DNA of 64,000 nucleotides from Faecalicatena faecalis. Its GTDB lineage: Bacteria > Bacillota > Clostridia > Lachnospirales > Lachnospiraceae. Positions 46,034 to 54,325 of the stretch are shown piece by piece (position 1 is the first letter of the stretch; the number at the start of each line of letters is the position of its first letter). Where the stretch lies: assembly GCF_012524165.2 (NCBI RefSeq), contig NZ_JABACJ020000015.1, positions 1 through 64,000 on the forward strand, given 5' to 3'. Position numbers and translations under genes: made by a program. The notes below the pieces were generated by a model. The model worked only from the letters and a program-made list of their open reading frames with translations. It was not told the DNA's origin and did no database searches.

Positions 46034-46195
46034 TATGGAGCATAAAAAGATTCCAGTTTTGTGCAGGGTGACTAAAAAAATGGGGCTCTTATCGTCACCA
46101 TTACATAACAAAATTATGGTATGATAAAGAAAAGTGCTGCAGTTGGAGCATATACCATGAAAGAGAAAGGGCCAAGTGAAAGGGAGGGACATAGG

Positions 46196-46909
46196 ATGCA
46201 GGAACTTTCGAAAGAGGAATTAATGGAAAGAGTGCAGTTACATCGTCTATCCGGCAGCGCAGAAAAACGTTTGGATTTACAGGACATAGTTCTAAGAGAT
46301 ATGGATCTGTCCGGGGCAGATCTTAAGCAGATCGATTTTTCCCGTTCCTCTTTTTATCATGTCAGGCTGGATCGGGCCAATCTCTCAGGCAGTGTGCTCA
46401 ACAATACATGGTTTGAGGGATGTACACTTAGGGGAGCAGATCTAAAGAAAGCAGATCTGACGTCCAGTGCCCTGCGGGGAGCAGATATGAGGGATTGCGA
46501 CATCAGAGGTGCGAATTTATTCTGTGCGGTCTTGGAGAAAACAAATCTGGAGGGCTGTATCGCTGATGAGGACACGCGGTTCTTTCGATTATACTGCCCG
46601 GAGAGCGGTGCATTTATAGGCTATAAGAAATGCTGTGATGACAGAATCGTGGAGCTCTTGATTCCTGCGGATGCAAAAAGGACCTCGGCAACGCGTAATT
46701 CCTGCCGATGCAGTAAGGCCAAGGTGCTGGTCATCAAAAGCTTTGATTGCTCTGAATATTTTCAGGAGGCTTGGTCCATCGTAGATGAAAATTTTGTCTA
46801 CCGGACAGGCGAGTGGGTCGAGGTACCTGATTTTGATGAGGACAGATGGAATGATTCTACCACGGGAATCCATTTTTGGATGACCAGGGAGGACTCAATT
46901 CGATATTAG
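46196..46909 (+). CDS. Pentapeptide repeat protein
   Basis: A 237-residue protein. Residues about 20-125 contain roughly 20 pentapeptide repeats of the A(D/N)LXX kind (LSGADLKQIDF, LRGADLKKADL, IRGANLFCAVL), which fold as a right-handed square helix. The C-terminal part (about 125-237, FRLYCPESGAFIGYKKCCDD, FDCSEYFQEAWSIVDENF) resembles a DUF5758-like domain. GGGAGGGA at about 46180-46187 fixes the ATG at 46196; upstream in-frame ATGs lack ribosome sites. Function unknown; it is divergent from the hyd operon. Confidence 0.85.
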   Translation: MQELSKEELMERVQLHRLSGSAEKRLDLQDIVLRDMDLSGADLKQIDFSRSSFYHVRLDRANLSGSVLNNTWFEGCTLRGADLKKADLTSSALRGADMRDCDIRGANLFCAVLEKTNLEGCIADEDTRFFRLYCPESGAFIGYKKCCDDRIVELLIPADAKRTSATRNSCRCSKAKVLVIKSFDCSEYFQEAWSIVDENFVYRTGEWVEVPDFDEDRWNDSTTGIHFWMTREDSIRY

Positions 46910-46959
46910 AGACGAAAGATCTTAGCAGAATCCTGTCATCCATTGCAGAAAGGTCACGA

Positions 46960-47120
46960 AGTGTGTGGTTACTGTTCACTCGCAAGCTTGACACTTGCTG
47001 TCAAGCTATGCGCCAGAGTTGACAGTGGGGTGGATTTCAGCCCCATGCATCAAAGATGCATTTAAAATGGGCTGAAATCGTAACTGTGCACAGGGTACCT
47101 GTGAACAGTTACAGTGTGTG
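46960..47120. repeat. Direct repeats flanking the MITE-like element
   Basis: AGTGTGTG occurs at 46960-46967 and at 47113-47120, directly next to the element ends. This looks like an 8-bp target site duplication. Confidence 0.6.
46968..47112. mobile_element. 145-bp MITE-like structured repeat
   Basis: The ends GTTACTGTTCAC (46968-46979) and GTGAACAGTTAC (47101-47112) form 12-bp terminal inverted repeats with one mismatch. Inside are three hairpins: AGCTTGACA/TGTCAAGCT (46985-47007), GATTTCAGCCC/GGGCTGAAATC (47033-47079) enclosing ATGCATC/GATGCAT, and a right-end 15-bp hairpin (47080-47112). No reading frame of note is present. A copy of its left end lies at 16282-16302. No transposase in the window carries matching ends. 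Confidence 0.7.
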
Positions 47121-47150
47121 AATAAAATATCAGGATGCATTGATAAAATC

Positions 47151-47208
47151 TTGACAAACAGAGGAGTTTGTGGTACTTTTAGACTATAGTACGAACAACA
47201 GTCTAAAA
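47151..47208 (+). promoter_or_regulatory. Promoter and dyad operator of the activase-hypD operon
   Basis: TTGACA (47151-47156), 17-bp spacer and TACTTT (47174-47179) form the promoter. A perfect inverted repeat TTTTAGACT (47177-47185) and AGTCTAAAA (47200-47208), 14 nt apart, overlaps the -10 and start region, a likely repressor site. It does not contain the GTATAC motif of the neighbouring GntR region. Confidence 0.65.
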
Positions 47209-47253
47209 CGATGTAACAGATTGTTCAGAAGAAGTCTAAGAGAGGGAATTATC

Positions 47254-48162
47254 ATGAGTCTGATCACGGATATTCAAAAGTATTCCATTCATGATGGCGA
47301 TGGGATACGCACGACGGTCTTTTTTAAGGGATGCCGTCTTCGGTGTGTCTGGTGTCACAACCCAGAGACGCAGAGTTATAAGAAGGAGTTGCTTTTCGAC
47401 CAGGAGAAGTGTGTAGGATGCGGCGCCTGTGTGGCTGCCTGTCCGAATGGTGCAGTGAGCATGCAGGATGCAAAGGCTGTGACCGACCGTTCAAAGTGTA
47501 CGGCCTGTGGGGAGTGTATTGACTACTGTCTGCAGAACATACGCGAGGTTGCCGGCAGGGAATATTCTGTCAGTGAACTGGTAAAAGAGCTTCGAAAGGA
47601 TGAGATGTTTTACGAAGAATCCGGCGGCGGAGTGACTTTGTCTGGGGGCGAAGTGATGACGGCGGACATGGATTATGTGGAGGAACTTGTAAAGCAGCTT
47701 CACCGCATCGGGATTTCCGTTACCATCGATACATGTGGACAGGCGCCGTATAAGAATTTTGAACGGATCCTGCCTTATGTAGATACATTTTTATATGACA
47801 TCAAGACCATGGACAACGAAGTACATAAAGCCTATATGGGCACAGGCAGCGAGCTGATCCTTGAGAACCTGGAGAAGCTGAATAAGGCTGGGGCGAGGAT
47901 CTATATCCGAATCCCGACCATAAAAGAAGTGAATGGAACGGATGAGTCGATGAATGCTATCATCGCTTATTTACAGGAGAAGAACATTCACGCGGCACAG
48001 GTCAATCTGCTGCCTTATCATAATACTGGATCAGGAAAGTATCAGAAAGCCGGGATGTGCTATGAGGGAAGTGATCTGCACGCACCGGATCAGGAAGAAA
48101 TGAATCATTTTGTGGAGCTGTTTCAACAAGCTGGATTCCATAATGTCAAAATAGGAGGTTAA
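47254..48162 (+). CDS. Glycyl radical enzyme activase (HypD-activating enzyme)
   Basis: A 302-residue radical SAM activase that installs the glycyl radical on the enzyme encoded next. The radical SAM motif CRLRCVWCHNPE (CX3CX2C) is near residue 30, followed by two 4Fe-4S ferredoxin motifs (CVGCGACVAACPNGAVS and CTACGECIDYC). ESGGGVTLSGGEVM is the family GGE motif. The ATG at 47254 has AGAGAGGGA upstream; an earlier in-frame start is rejected. The hypD gene starts 4 bp after its stop. Confidence 0.95.
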   Translation: MSLITDIQKYSIHDGDGIRTTVFFKGCRLRCVWCHNPETQSYKKELLFDQEKCVGCGACVAACPNGAVSMQDAKAVTDRSKCTACGECIDYCLQNIREVAGREYSVSELVKELRKDEMFYEESGGGVTLSGGEVMTADMDYVEELVKQLHRIGISVTIDTCGQAPYKNFERILPYVDTFLYDIKTMDNEVHKAYMGTGSELILENLEKLNKAGARIYIRIPTIKEVNGTDESMNAIIAYLQEKNIHAAQVNLLPYHNTGSGKYQKAGMCYEGSDLHAPDQEEMNHFVELFQQAGFHNVKIGG

Positions 48163-48166
48163 GAAC

Positions 48167-50542
48167 ATGGAAGAAAGAGGAATGAATGCACGTATCAAAA
48201 GCCTTAGAAAATTAAGTCTGGAGACTCCTGCGCACATCGATCTGGAGCGTGCGCTCAGCGAGACCGAGACTTATAAGAAGTATGAAGGCGAATTGTCAGT
48301 ACCAGAACTTAGAGGCCAGGTGCTGAAGGATTATTTTTCAACCAAGACATTATATATCGGAGATGGAGAACTGATTGTCGGAGAAAAGGGAGACTCTCCG
48401 CAGGCTGCACCGACATTCCCAGAGCTTTGCTGCCATACGGTAGAAGATATGCATGTCATGAATGACCGTGAACTGATCAACTTTAAAGTCAAGGACGAAT
48501 ATTACCAGATTCAGGAAGATGTCATGATCCCATACTGGGAGAAGCGTTCTATGAGAAGTAAGATTCTGCGCCAGATGACTCCAGAGTGGAAGGATGCCTA
48601 TGAGGCAGGTATTTTCACAGAGTTCATGGAGCAGAGAGGGCCTGGACATACGGTAGGTTCTGTGAAGATTTACGAGAAAGGTTTCCTGGATTATAAAGAA
48701 GATATCCAGAAGTCTATTGACAGCCTGGATTTCATGAATGACCCGGAGGCTCTGGACAAGAAGAACGAGTTAGAGGGAATGAAGCTTGCATGTGATGCAA
48801 TCATGATCCTGGGTGAAAGATACGCTGCATATGCAAGAGAATTAGCTAAGAAAGAGACGGACGAGAAGAGAAAAGAAGAGCTGCTTCAGATTGCAGCAAA
48901 CTGTGATGTCGTACCGGCTCACAAACCGGAGACTTACTGGCAGGCGATTCAGATGTACTGGTTCGTACATTTGGGCGTAACAAGCGAACTGAATCCTTGG
49001 GATGCATACAGCCCGGGACGTCTGGATCAGCACCTGAATCCATTCTATGAGAAGGATGTAGAAGAGGGACGTCTGGATGACGAGAAGGCATTAGAACTGC
49101 TGGAATGCTTATGGGTGAAGTTCAACAATCAGCCGGCACCTCCGAAGGTAGGAATCACCTTGAAGGAGAGTAGTACTTATACAGACTTTGCGAACCTGAA
49201 CACAGGAGGAATCACTCCAGATGGAGAGAATGGTGTGAATAATGTCAGCTATCTGATTCTGGACTGTATGGATGAGATGAAGCTTCTTCAGCCGAGCTCC
49301 AACGTACAGATCAGCAGAAAGACACCGCAGAAGTTCTTGAAGCGTGCCTGCGAGATTTCCAGAAAAGGATGGGGACAGCCTGCATTCTATAATACAGAAG
49401 CAATCATCCAGGAGCTCTTAAATGCAGGGAAGTCTCTGGAGGATGCAAGACGCGGCGGTACAAGCGGATGCGTAGAGACAGGTGCGTTTGGAAATGAGGC
49501 TTATATCCTGACTGGATATTTTAACATCCCGAAGGTATTCGAGCTGACATTGAATAATGGATTTGATAAGATGACAGGCAAGCAGCTTGGCTTAAAGCTT
49601 GGTAATGCAGAAGACTTCAAGACATATGAGGAGCTCTTCGAGGCATTTAAGGCACAGATGAAGTATTTCATCGACATTAAAGTTCAGGGAAGCAACGTGA
49701 TTGAAAAGATCTACGCAGAAAACATGCCGGTTCCATTCCTTTCCATCATTACAAATGATTGTATTTCAAAAGGAAAAGATTACAACGGCGGTGGTGCAAG
49801 ATACAATACCAAGTACCTTCAGGGCGTAGGTATCGGAACGATCACAGATTGCCTTGTAGCAGTAAAATATAATGTTTATGATGAAAAGAAATTTACAATG
49901 GCAGAACTGATGAAGGCGCTGGATGACAACTTTGAAGGTCATGAAAGAATCCTGAATCTGGTTCGTAACAAATCACCGAAATATGGAAATGATGATGACT
50001 ATGCAGACAGCATCATGAAGTCTGTCTTCGAGTATTACAGAAGCCAGGTGACCGGAAGACCGAACATGCTGGGCGGAATGTACCGTATCAACATGCTGCC
50101 GACCACATGTCATGTATACTTTGGAGATGTGATGATGGCAAGTGCAAATGGACGTCTGGCTCACAAGCCTGTTTCCGAAGGTATCTCACCGGAGAAGGGG
50201 GCAGATACGAATGGACCGACAGCAGTCGTGAAGTCCTGTGCAAAGATGGATCATTTACAGACAGGCGGAACACTGTTGAACCAGAAGTTCACTCCGAGCG
50301 TTGTAGCAGGGGAGGAAGGACTGGAACAGATGGCGAACTTAGTGCGTGCATATTTCAATATGGACGGACATCACATCCAGTTCAATGTCATTGACAAAGA
50401 GACTCTGATCCAGGCACAGAAGCACCCAGAGGACTATAAAGACCTGATCGTGCGTGTGGCAGGTTACAGCGACCACTTCAGAAATTTGAGCAAGGCACTG
50501 CAGGATGAGATCATCGAGAGAACAGAGCAGAGTTTTAACTAA
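48167..50542 (+). CDS. hypD: trans-4-hydroxy-L-proline dehydratase (glycyl radical enzyme)
   Basis: A 791-residue glycyl radical enzyme. The thiyl radical cysteine Cys435 lies in TSGCVETGAFG and the radical glycine Gly766 in RVAGYSDHF. The overall sequence closely follows, from memory, clostridial HypD, which dehydrates trans-4-hydroxyproline to pyrroline-5-carboxylate (AHKPETYWQAIQMYWFVHLG, QPAPPKVGITLKESS, PSSNVQISRKTPQKFLKR). The presence of proC (the P5C reductase) nearby supports this over choline, glycerol or isethionate lyases. AGGAGG lies 8 nt before the ATG. Operon with the activase. Oxygen-sensitive and cytoplasmic. Confidence 0.93.
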   Translation: MEERGMNARIKSLRKLSLETPAHIDLERALSETETYKKYEGELSVPELRGQVLKDYFSTKTLYIGDGELIVGEKGDSPQAAPTFPELCCHTVEDMHVMNDRELINFKVKDEYYQIQEDVMIPYWEKRSMRSKILRQMTPEWKDAYEAGIFTEFMEQRGPGHTVGSVKIYEKGFLDYKEDIQKSIDSLDFMNDPEALDKKNELEGMKLACDAIMILGERYAAYARELAKKETDEKRKEELLQIAANCDVVPAHKPETYWQAIQMYWFVHLGVTSELNPWDAYSPGRLDQHLNPFYEKDVEEGRLDDEKALELLECLWVKFNNQPAPPKVGITLKESSTYTDFANLNTGGITPDGENGVNNVSYLILDCMDEMKLLQPSSNVQISRKTPQKFLKRACEISRKGWGQPAFYNTEAIIQELLNAGKSLEDARRGGTSGCVETGAFGNEAYILTGYFNIPKVFELTLNNGFDKMTGKQLGLKLGNAEDFKTYEELFEAFKAQMKYFIDIKVQGSNVIEKIYAENMPVPFLSIITNDCISKGKDYNGGGARYNTKYLQGVGIGTITDCLVAVKYNVYDEKKFTMAELMKALDDNFEGHERILNLVRNKSPKYGNDDDYADSIMKSVFEYYRSQVTGRPNMLGGMYRINMLPTTCHVYFGDVMMASANGRLAHKPVSEGISPEKGADTNGPTAVVKSCAKMDHLQTGGTLLNQKFTPSVVAGEEGLEQMANLVRAYFNMDGHHIQFNVIDKETLIQAQKHPEDYKDLIVRVAGYSDHFRNLSKALQDEIIERTEQSFN

Positions 50543-50545
50543 CAT

Positions 50546-50588
50546 AAAAAAGAAGAGACTGTCCTGGCTAGCCCAGTGCAGTCTCTTT
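50546..50588 (-). terminator. Terminator between hypD and the GntR gene
   Basis: AAGAGACTG (50553-50561) pairs with CAGTCTCTT (50579-50587); an A run to the left (50546-50551) gives a T tail on the minus strand, so it mainly serves the GntR gene. It also lies just after hypD. Confidence 0.75.
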
Positions 50589-51203
50589 GCCTATTGTAAA
50601 ATGGTCTGCTTTTAGGATGGCATAAGCTTCCTCGTACTTATTTTCGCGCATGAGAAGAACCATTTTTTTCAAGTTTTCATTGGTCTGGATGATATCCATT
50701 CCATTTTTGACGGAATTCTGTCCCATGCGGATCAGCTCGGAGAGGTTATTTTCATAGATACGGTTGATGCGGTCATTTTCAAAGACACTGACGATCTCCA
50801 TGTGCATATTGGTGTCTGCGATTTCCCACTGGAAGATGTCATTGGCGGCGGCACACATGCGGACGAGCTTCTCCTCGATACGGTAGGAGTATTCCTCGTA
50901 ACGGCCTAAGGTGAAGATGAGCCGGAAGGCGCTGCCTTCGAAAAGCTCCCGAAGCTGGTAGATCTCGCGGATATCTTTATCCGTGATTTCTTTTACGGTC
51001 ATGGATTTGTAATAGTCAGTGACGATCAGTCCTTCGGACTGGAGCATCTTAATTGCCGTGCGGACCGGATTTCGGCTCATATTCAGGTCTGCGGTAAGCC
51101 TGGCTTCGGTCAACTGCATTCCGGGGGGATAAGTCAGATTCAGGATATTTGTGCGGATGGTCTCGTAAGCCTGATCCGCGAGGGAAACATGTTTTTCAGC
51201 CAT
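50568..51203 (-). CDS. GntR family transcriptional regulator (FCD type)
   Basis: A 211-residue regulator with an N-terminal winged helix (YETIRTNILNLTYPPGMQLT, EARLTADLNMSRNPVRTAIK) and a C-terminal FCD ligand domain of helices. FCD regulators bind small organic acids. It is convergent with hypD and divergent from the acylphosphatase, and its own promoter region holds GTATAC-type sites that recur before proC. This suggests it controls the hydroxyproline-proline genes. The effector may be hydroxyproline, proline or P5C, which is inference. Confidence 0.9.
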   Translation of the reverse strand: MAEKHVSLADQAYETIRTNILNLTYPPGMQLTEARLTADLNMSRNPVRTAIKMLQSEGLIVTDYYKSMTVKEITDKDIREIYQLRELFEGSAFRLIFTLGRYEEYSYRIEEKLVRMCAAANDIFQWEIADTNMHMEIVSVFENDRINRIYENNLSELIRMGQNSVKNGMDIIQTNENLKKMVLLMRENKYEEAYAILKADHFTIGKETALG

Positions 51204-51235
51204 AATAGTACCTCGTGATTTATTTCGATTCTTAA

Positions 51236-51293
51236 TTGTATACGATATGGGTTACTGTATACAAATTATAAAGGAATTCAGAGGAGATTGCAA
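51236..51293 (-). promoter_or_regulatory. gntR promoter with GTATAC operator pair
   Basis: On the minus strand TTGCAA (51288-51293), 17-bp spacer and TATAAT (51265-51270) form the promoter. The sites TTGTATAC (51236-51243) and TGTATACAA (51256-51264) lie at about +2 to +29, as an inverted pair with centre spacing about 20 bp. This fits autorepression by the GntR protein. Confidence 0.7.
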
Positions 51294-51324
51294 CTCGGAT
51301 ATATGGAAATGGGGGTGAGATTCA

Positions 51325-51594
51325 TTGGCAGAGGTCAGGAAACGGATTGTATTTTACGGAAGAGTGCAGGGAGTCGGCTTTCGTTATACTGCAAAATACC
51401 TTGCCCAGTCGTTGGAACTGACTGGATGGGTGAAGAATGAATGGGACGGCACTGTCCTGATGGAGGTGCAGGGACGAGAGGCGTTGATCAATAAGCTTCT
51501 CGTGGGATTGAACAATGGGCATTTCATCTCAATCGAGTGGATGGACACAAAGGAGATCCCATTGGAAACAGAGAGTAGTTTTACGGTGAGATAG
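51325..51594 (+). CDS. acyP: Acylphosphatase
   Basis: An 89-residue acylphosphatase, which hydrolyses acyl phosphates. Both signatures are present: GRVQGVGFRYTA with the catalytic Arg near residue 18, and GWVKNEWDGTVLMEVQG with the catalytic Asn. The start is TTG at 51325 behind GGGGGTGAG. It lies between the divergent GntR gene and proC. No direct link to hydroxyproline use is known. Confidence 0.92.
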   Translation: MAEVRKRIVFYGRVQGVGFRYTAKYLAQSLELTGWVKNEWDGTVLMEVQGREALINKLLVGLNNGHFISIEWMDTKEIPLETESSFTVR

Positions 51595-51617
51595 GGAATA
51601 ATTTCTTGAGATATAGA

Positions 51618-51692
51618 TTGACTTATCATAAGGAAAATGCTATATTGTATCCAAGAGATAAAAATGTATACAAAATATTTAATTGTATACAA
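51618..51692 (+). promoter_or_regulatory. proC promoter with GTATAC-type sites
   Basis: TTGACT (51618-51623), 17-bp spacer and TATATT (51641-51646) form the promoter. TTGTATCC (51645-51652), TGTATACA (51665-51672) and TTGTATACAA (51683-51692) follow at about 18-20 bp intervals. The motif matches that at the gntR promoter, so the GntR protein is the likely regulator. Confidence 0.7.
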
Positions 51693-51765
51693 CTGGAGCT
51701 CGAAAGGGTTAGTCCCATTTGAGCATATCGTGAAAGATTGGACGAATCAGACAAGGAGGATCATT

Positions 51766-52560
51766 ATGAAATTAGGATTTATTGGTACAGGCAACATGGC
51801 AGGGGCTATCATGGGCGGCATCATCAAAGAGGGTGTTTTCAAACCGGAAGAGATGATCGGTTCTGATATCTTTGAGCCAGGAAGAGAAAGAGCTAAAGCT
51901 ACATATGGTATCAATGTCACAGCAGATAACAAAGAAGTAATTGAGAAGTCAGAGGTAGTAGTACTTTCTGTGAAGCCGCAGTTTTATGCTTCCACAATTG
52001 CAGAGATCAAGGACAGTGTAAGAGATGAGCAGATCATCATTACAATTGCTCCGGGAAAGACACTTGCATGGTTGGAAGAGCAGTTCGGTAAGAAGGTAAA
52101 GATCGTACGTACTATGCCGAATACACCTGCAATGGTAGGAGAGGGCATGACAGCAGCATGTGCGAATGAATATGTAACAGAAGAGGAATTAAAGTATGCA
52201 GTCAGCATCTTAAGTGCTTTTGGAAAAGTAGAGGTAATCCCGGAAAGACTGATGGATGTCGTTGTTTCTACAAGCGGAAGCTCACCGGCATATGTGTTCA
52301 TGTTCATTGAGGCAATGGCAGATGCTGCAGTTGCAGACGGAATGCCGAGAGCACAGGCTTATAAGTTTGCAGCACAGGCTGTTTATGGAAGTGCTAAGAT
52401 GGTGCTTGAGACAGGAAAGCATCCGGGCGAATTAAAGGATATGGTCTGCTCCCCAGCAGGAACCACGATCGAAGCAGTCCGTGTACTGGAAAGAAATGGT
52501 TTCAGAAGCGCCGTGATTGAAGCAATGAAAGCCTGCACCGAGATTTCTAAGAATATGTAA
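51766..52560 (+). CDS. proC: Pyrroline-5-carboxylate reductase
   Basis: ProC (264 residues) reduces P5C to proline with NAD(P)H. The Rossmann start MKLGFIGTGNMAGAIMGGI, the motif RTMPNTPAMVGEGMTA and the C-terminal signature CSPAGTTIEAVRVLERNGFR are all intact. AAGGAGG lies 7-8 nt before the ATG; earlier in-frame starts are rejected because they overlap the promoter. Its location next to hypD closes the hydroxyproline-to-proline route. Terminated by the hairpin at 52602-52636. Confidence 0.96.
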   Translation: MKLGFIGTGNMAGAIMGGIIKEGVFKPEEMIGSDIFEPGRERAKATYGINVTADNKEVIEKSEVVVLSVKPQFYASTIAEIKDSVRDEQIIITIAPGKTLAWLEEQFGKKVKIVRTMPNTPAMVGEGMTAACANEYVTEEELKYAVSILSAFGKVEVIPERLMDVVVSTSGSSPAYVFMFIEAMADAAVADGMPRAQAYKFAAQAVYGSAKMVLETGKHPGELKDMVCSPAGTTIEAVRVLERNGFRSAVIEAMKACTEISKNM

Positions 52561-52601
52561 TAGAGTTGTATATAGACAAGTTATTAATCATAAGATTCAC
52601 A

Positions 52602-52640
52602 AAAGACCGGATTCTGCTTAGACAGGGCCGGTCTTTCGTT
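52602..52640 (+). terminator. Terminator of proC
   Basis: AAAGACCGG (52602-52610) pairs with CCGGTCTTT (52628-52636). Confidence 0.75.
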
Positions 52641-52779
52641 GCTTATCCCTTTAATCTGAAAATTGTATTTTCTGAAAGGGGCTTGCCCGTTTGAAATGGC
52701 CTCTTTGAAATCCTTTGCATGCTTCACTTTTTATGGTAGAATAGTAAATAAGAAATTTACGAAAAGAAGGTTATTGATT

Positions 52780-53361
52780 ATGGAGACGGAAAATAAGGGC
52801 GTGAAAGCAAGGATCGTGTCAGCGGCATGGCAGCTATTCCATGATAAGGGCTATGATCACACAACAGTGGACGATATTATCGAATTATCAGGGACTTCCA
52901 AAGGGTCTTTTTATTATTATTTTAATACGAAGGATGAGCTGCTCAGTACACTATCTACGGTCCTTGATGACTATTATGAAGAATTATATGCGGGCATGGA
53001 TCAGGAGATGGATAATTTTGAAAAGCTTTTGTATCTGAATTACAAAGTTCATTCCATGATCGAAGAGAAGATCAGCATCGATCTGCTGGCATCTTTATAT
53101 TCTACCCAGTTGACAGCAAGGGGACAGAGACATCTCCTGGATCAGAATAGGGTGTACTACAGGCTGATTTCCAGGGTGATCGAGGATGGACAGAAAAAGG
53201 GGCAGATTCGTCAGGACAAGTCCATCAGTGAAATCACAAAGTACTATTCTCTGTGTGAGCGTGCTCTGATTTCGGATTGGTGCCTGAGTAAAGGGGATTA
53301 TTCTCTGGGAGAGTACAGTAGAGAATATATGCCAGTCATGATGGAGCATTTCAAAGCTTAG
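52780..53361 (+). CDS. TetR family transcriptional regulator
   Basis: A 193-residue repressor with an N-terminal TetR helix-turn-helix (RIVSAAWQLFHDKGYDHTTV, IIELSGTSKGSFYYYFNTKD) and a helical ligand-binding part. A promoter (TTGCAT 52715-52720, 16 bp, TAGAAT 52737-52742) precedes it. The ATG at 52780 follows AGAAGG; upstream in-frame codons are in the promoter. Its targets are unknown; the next gene, nrdG, begins 53 bp later on the same strand. Confidence 0.9.
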   Translation: METENKGVKARIVSAAWQLFHDKGYDHTTVDDIIELSGTSKGSFYYYFNTKDELLSTLSTVLDDYYEELYAGMDQEMDNFEKLLYLNYKVHSMIEEKISIDLLASLYSTQLTARGQRHLLDQNRVYYRLISRVIEDGQKKGQIRQDKSISEITKYYSLCERALISDWCLSKGDYSLGEYSREYMPVMMEHFKA

Positions 53362-53414
53362 GAGCTGCTTATCAGGAGGATGACAATAAAAATAGCCAGG
53401 CCAGGAGGTTTCGG

Positions 53415-54110
53415 ATGAATATTCAAGGATTACAAAAACTGACGCTTTTAGATTATCCGGATAAAGTTGCATGTACCGTCTTTACTGCAGGTTGTAATTT
53501 CCGCTGTCCGTTCTGCCATAATGCATCGCTTGTCACGCATGTGGACCCCGGTAATGATATCCCTGTGGAAGAGGTTCTGGCTTTTTTAAGAAAACGTCAG
53601 GGCGTTTTAGACGGAGTCTGTGTCACAGGAGGCGAACCGCTGTTGCAGCCGGATATTATAGATTTTATCAAACGGGTGAAGGAGCTTGGGTATGCAGTAA
53701 AGCTTGACACGAATGGAAGCATTATCTTTAAGCTGCGTCAGCTCGTGGAGGAGAAGCTCGTGGACTATGTGGCAATGGACATCAAGAATGCCCCGAATAA
53801 GTACGGTGAGACTATCGGAATTGAAGAATATAATCTGGAAAATATTCTCCAAAGTGTAGATTATCTGAAATCAGGGGTAGTCCCATATGAGTTCAGGACG
53901 ACCGTTGTCAGAGAATTTCATAAGAGAGAGGATTTTGCGGCAATCGGACGCTGGCTCGTGGGAGCCGACCGATATTACCTTCAGGGGTTCGTAGATTCAG
54001 GGGACCTGATTCAGAGCGGGCTGAGGGCTTATAACAGGGATATCATGGAGCAGGCATTGGAGATCGTAAGAAGGAATGTGCCCAATGCAGAGCTGCGCGG
54101 TGTGGAATAA
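53415..54110 (+). CDS. nrdG: Anaerobic ribonucleotide reductase activating protein
   Basis: A 231-residue radical SAM activase with CNFRCPFCHNASLV (CX3CX2C) near residue 28 and the GGE-type stretch VTGGEPLLQP. It is of the longer type (compare about 155 residues in E. coli) seen in clostridia. It activates the glycyl radical of NrdD. AGGAGG lies 7 nt before the ATG. NrdD follows after a terminator and its own promoter, so the order is nrdG then nrdD, the reverse of E. coli. Confidence 0.9.
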   Translation: MNIQGLQKLTLLDYPDKVACTVFTAGCNFRCPFCHNASLVTHVDPGNDIPVEEVLAFLRKRQGVLDGVCVTGGEPLLQPDIIDFIKRVKELGYAVKLDTNGSIIFKLRQLVEEKLVDYVAMDIKNAPNKYGETIGIEEYNLENILQSVDYLKSGVVPYEFRTTVVREFHKREDFAAIGRWLVGADRYYLQGFVDSGDLIQSGLRAYNRDIMEQALEIVRRNVPNAELRGVE

Positions 54111-54164
54111 TAGGCCTGTCCAAGAGTTGTAGAAAGAATATTCTGAAAATACATAGAATTTATA

Positions 54165-54220
54165 AACAACAATATGTAGAATGGAAACGAAAAGTTGCCA
54201 CTACATATTGTTGTTCTTTT
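54165..54220 (+). terminator. Terminator after nrdG
   Basis: AACAACAATATGTAG (54165-54179) pairs perfectly with CTACATATTGTTGTT (54201-54215), followed by CTTTT. Confidence 0.85.
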
Positions 54221-54221
54221 G

Positions 54222-54250
54222 TTGACAAGACACTATCGCAGTGGTAGAAT
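54222..54250 (+). promoter_or_regulatory. nrdD promoter with a possible NrdR-like box
   Basis: TTGACA (54222-54227), 17-bp spacer, TAGAAT (54245-54250). The spacer holds CACT-ATCGC-AGTG (54231-54243), a short dyad somewhat like an NrdR box. The 5' leader of about 70 nt can form GATGCC/GGCATC and GCCCA/TGGGC hairpins. The NrdR assignment is weak. Confidence 0.6.
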
Positions 54251-54325
54251 TATCTCAGATGCCCATCCGGTAAGGTTGGGCAAAAATTATCTGGCATCGT
54301 TTAAAGAAAGGGGCGACCGTACAAT

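Noticed and set aside
48167..50542. Choline trimethylamine-lyase, glycerol dehydratase or isethionate lyase
   Set aside because: Sequence and the nearby proC fit hydroxyproline dehydratase; no microcompartment, dha or isethionate genes are present.
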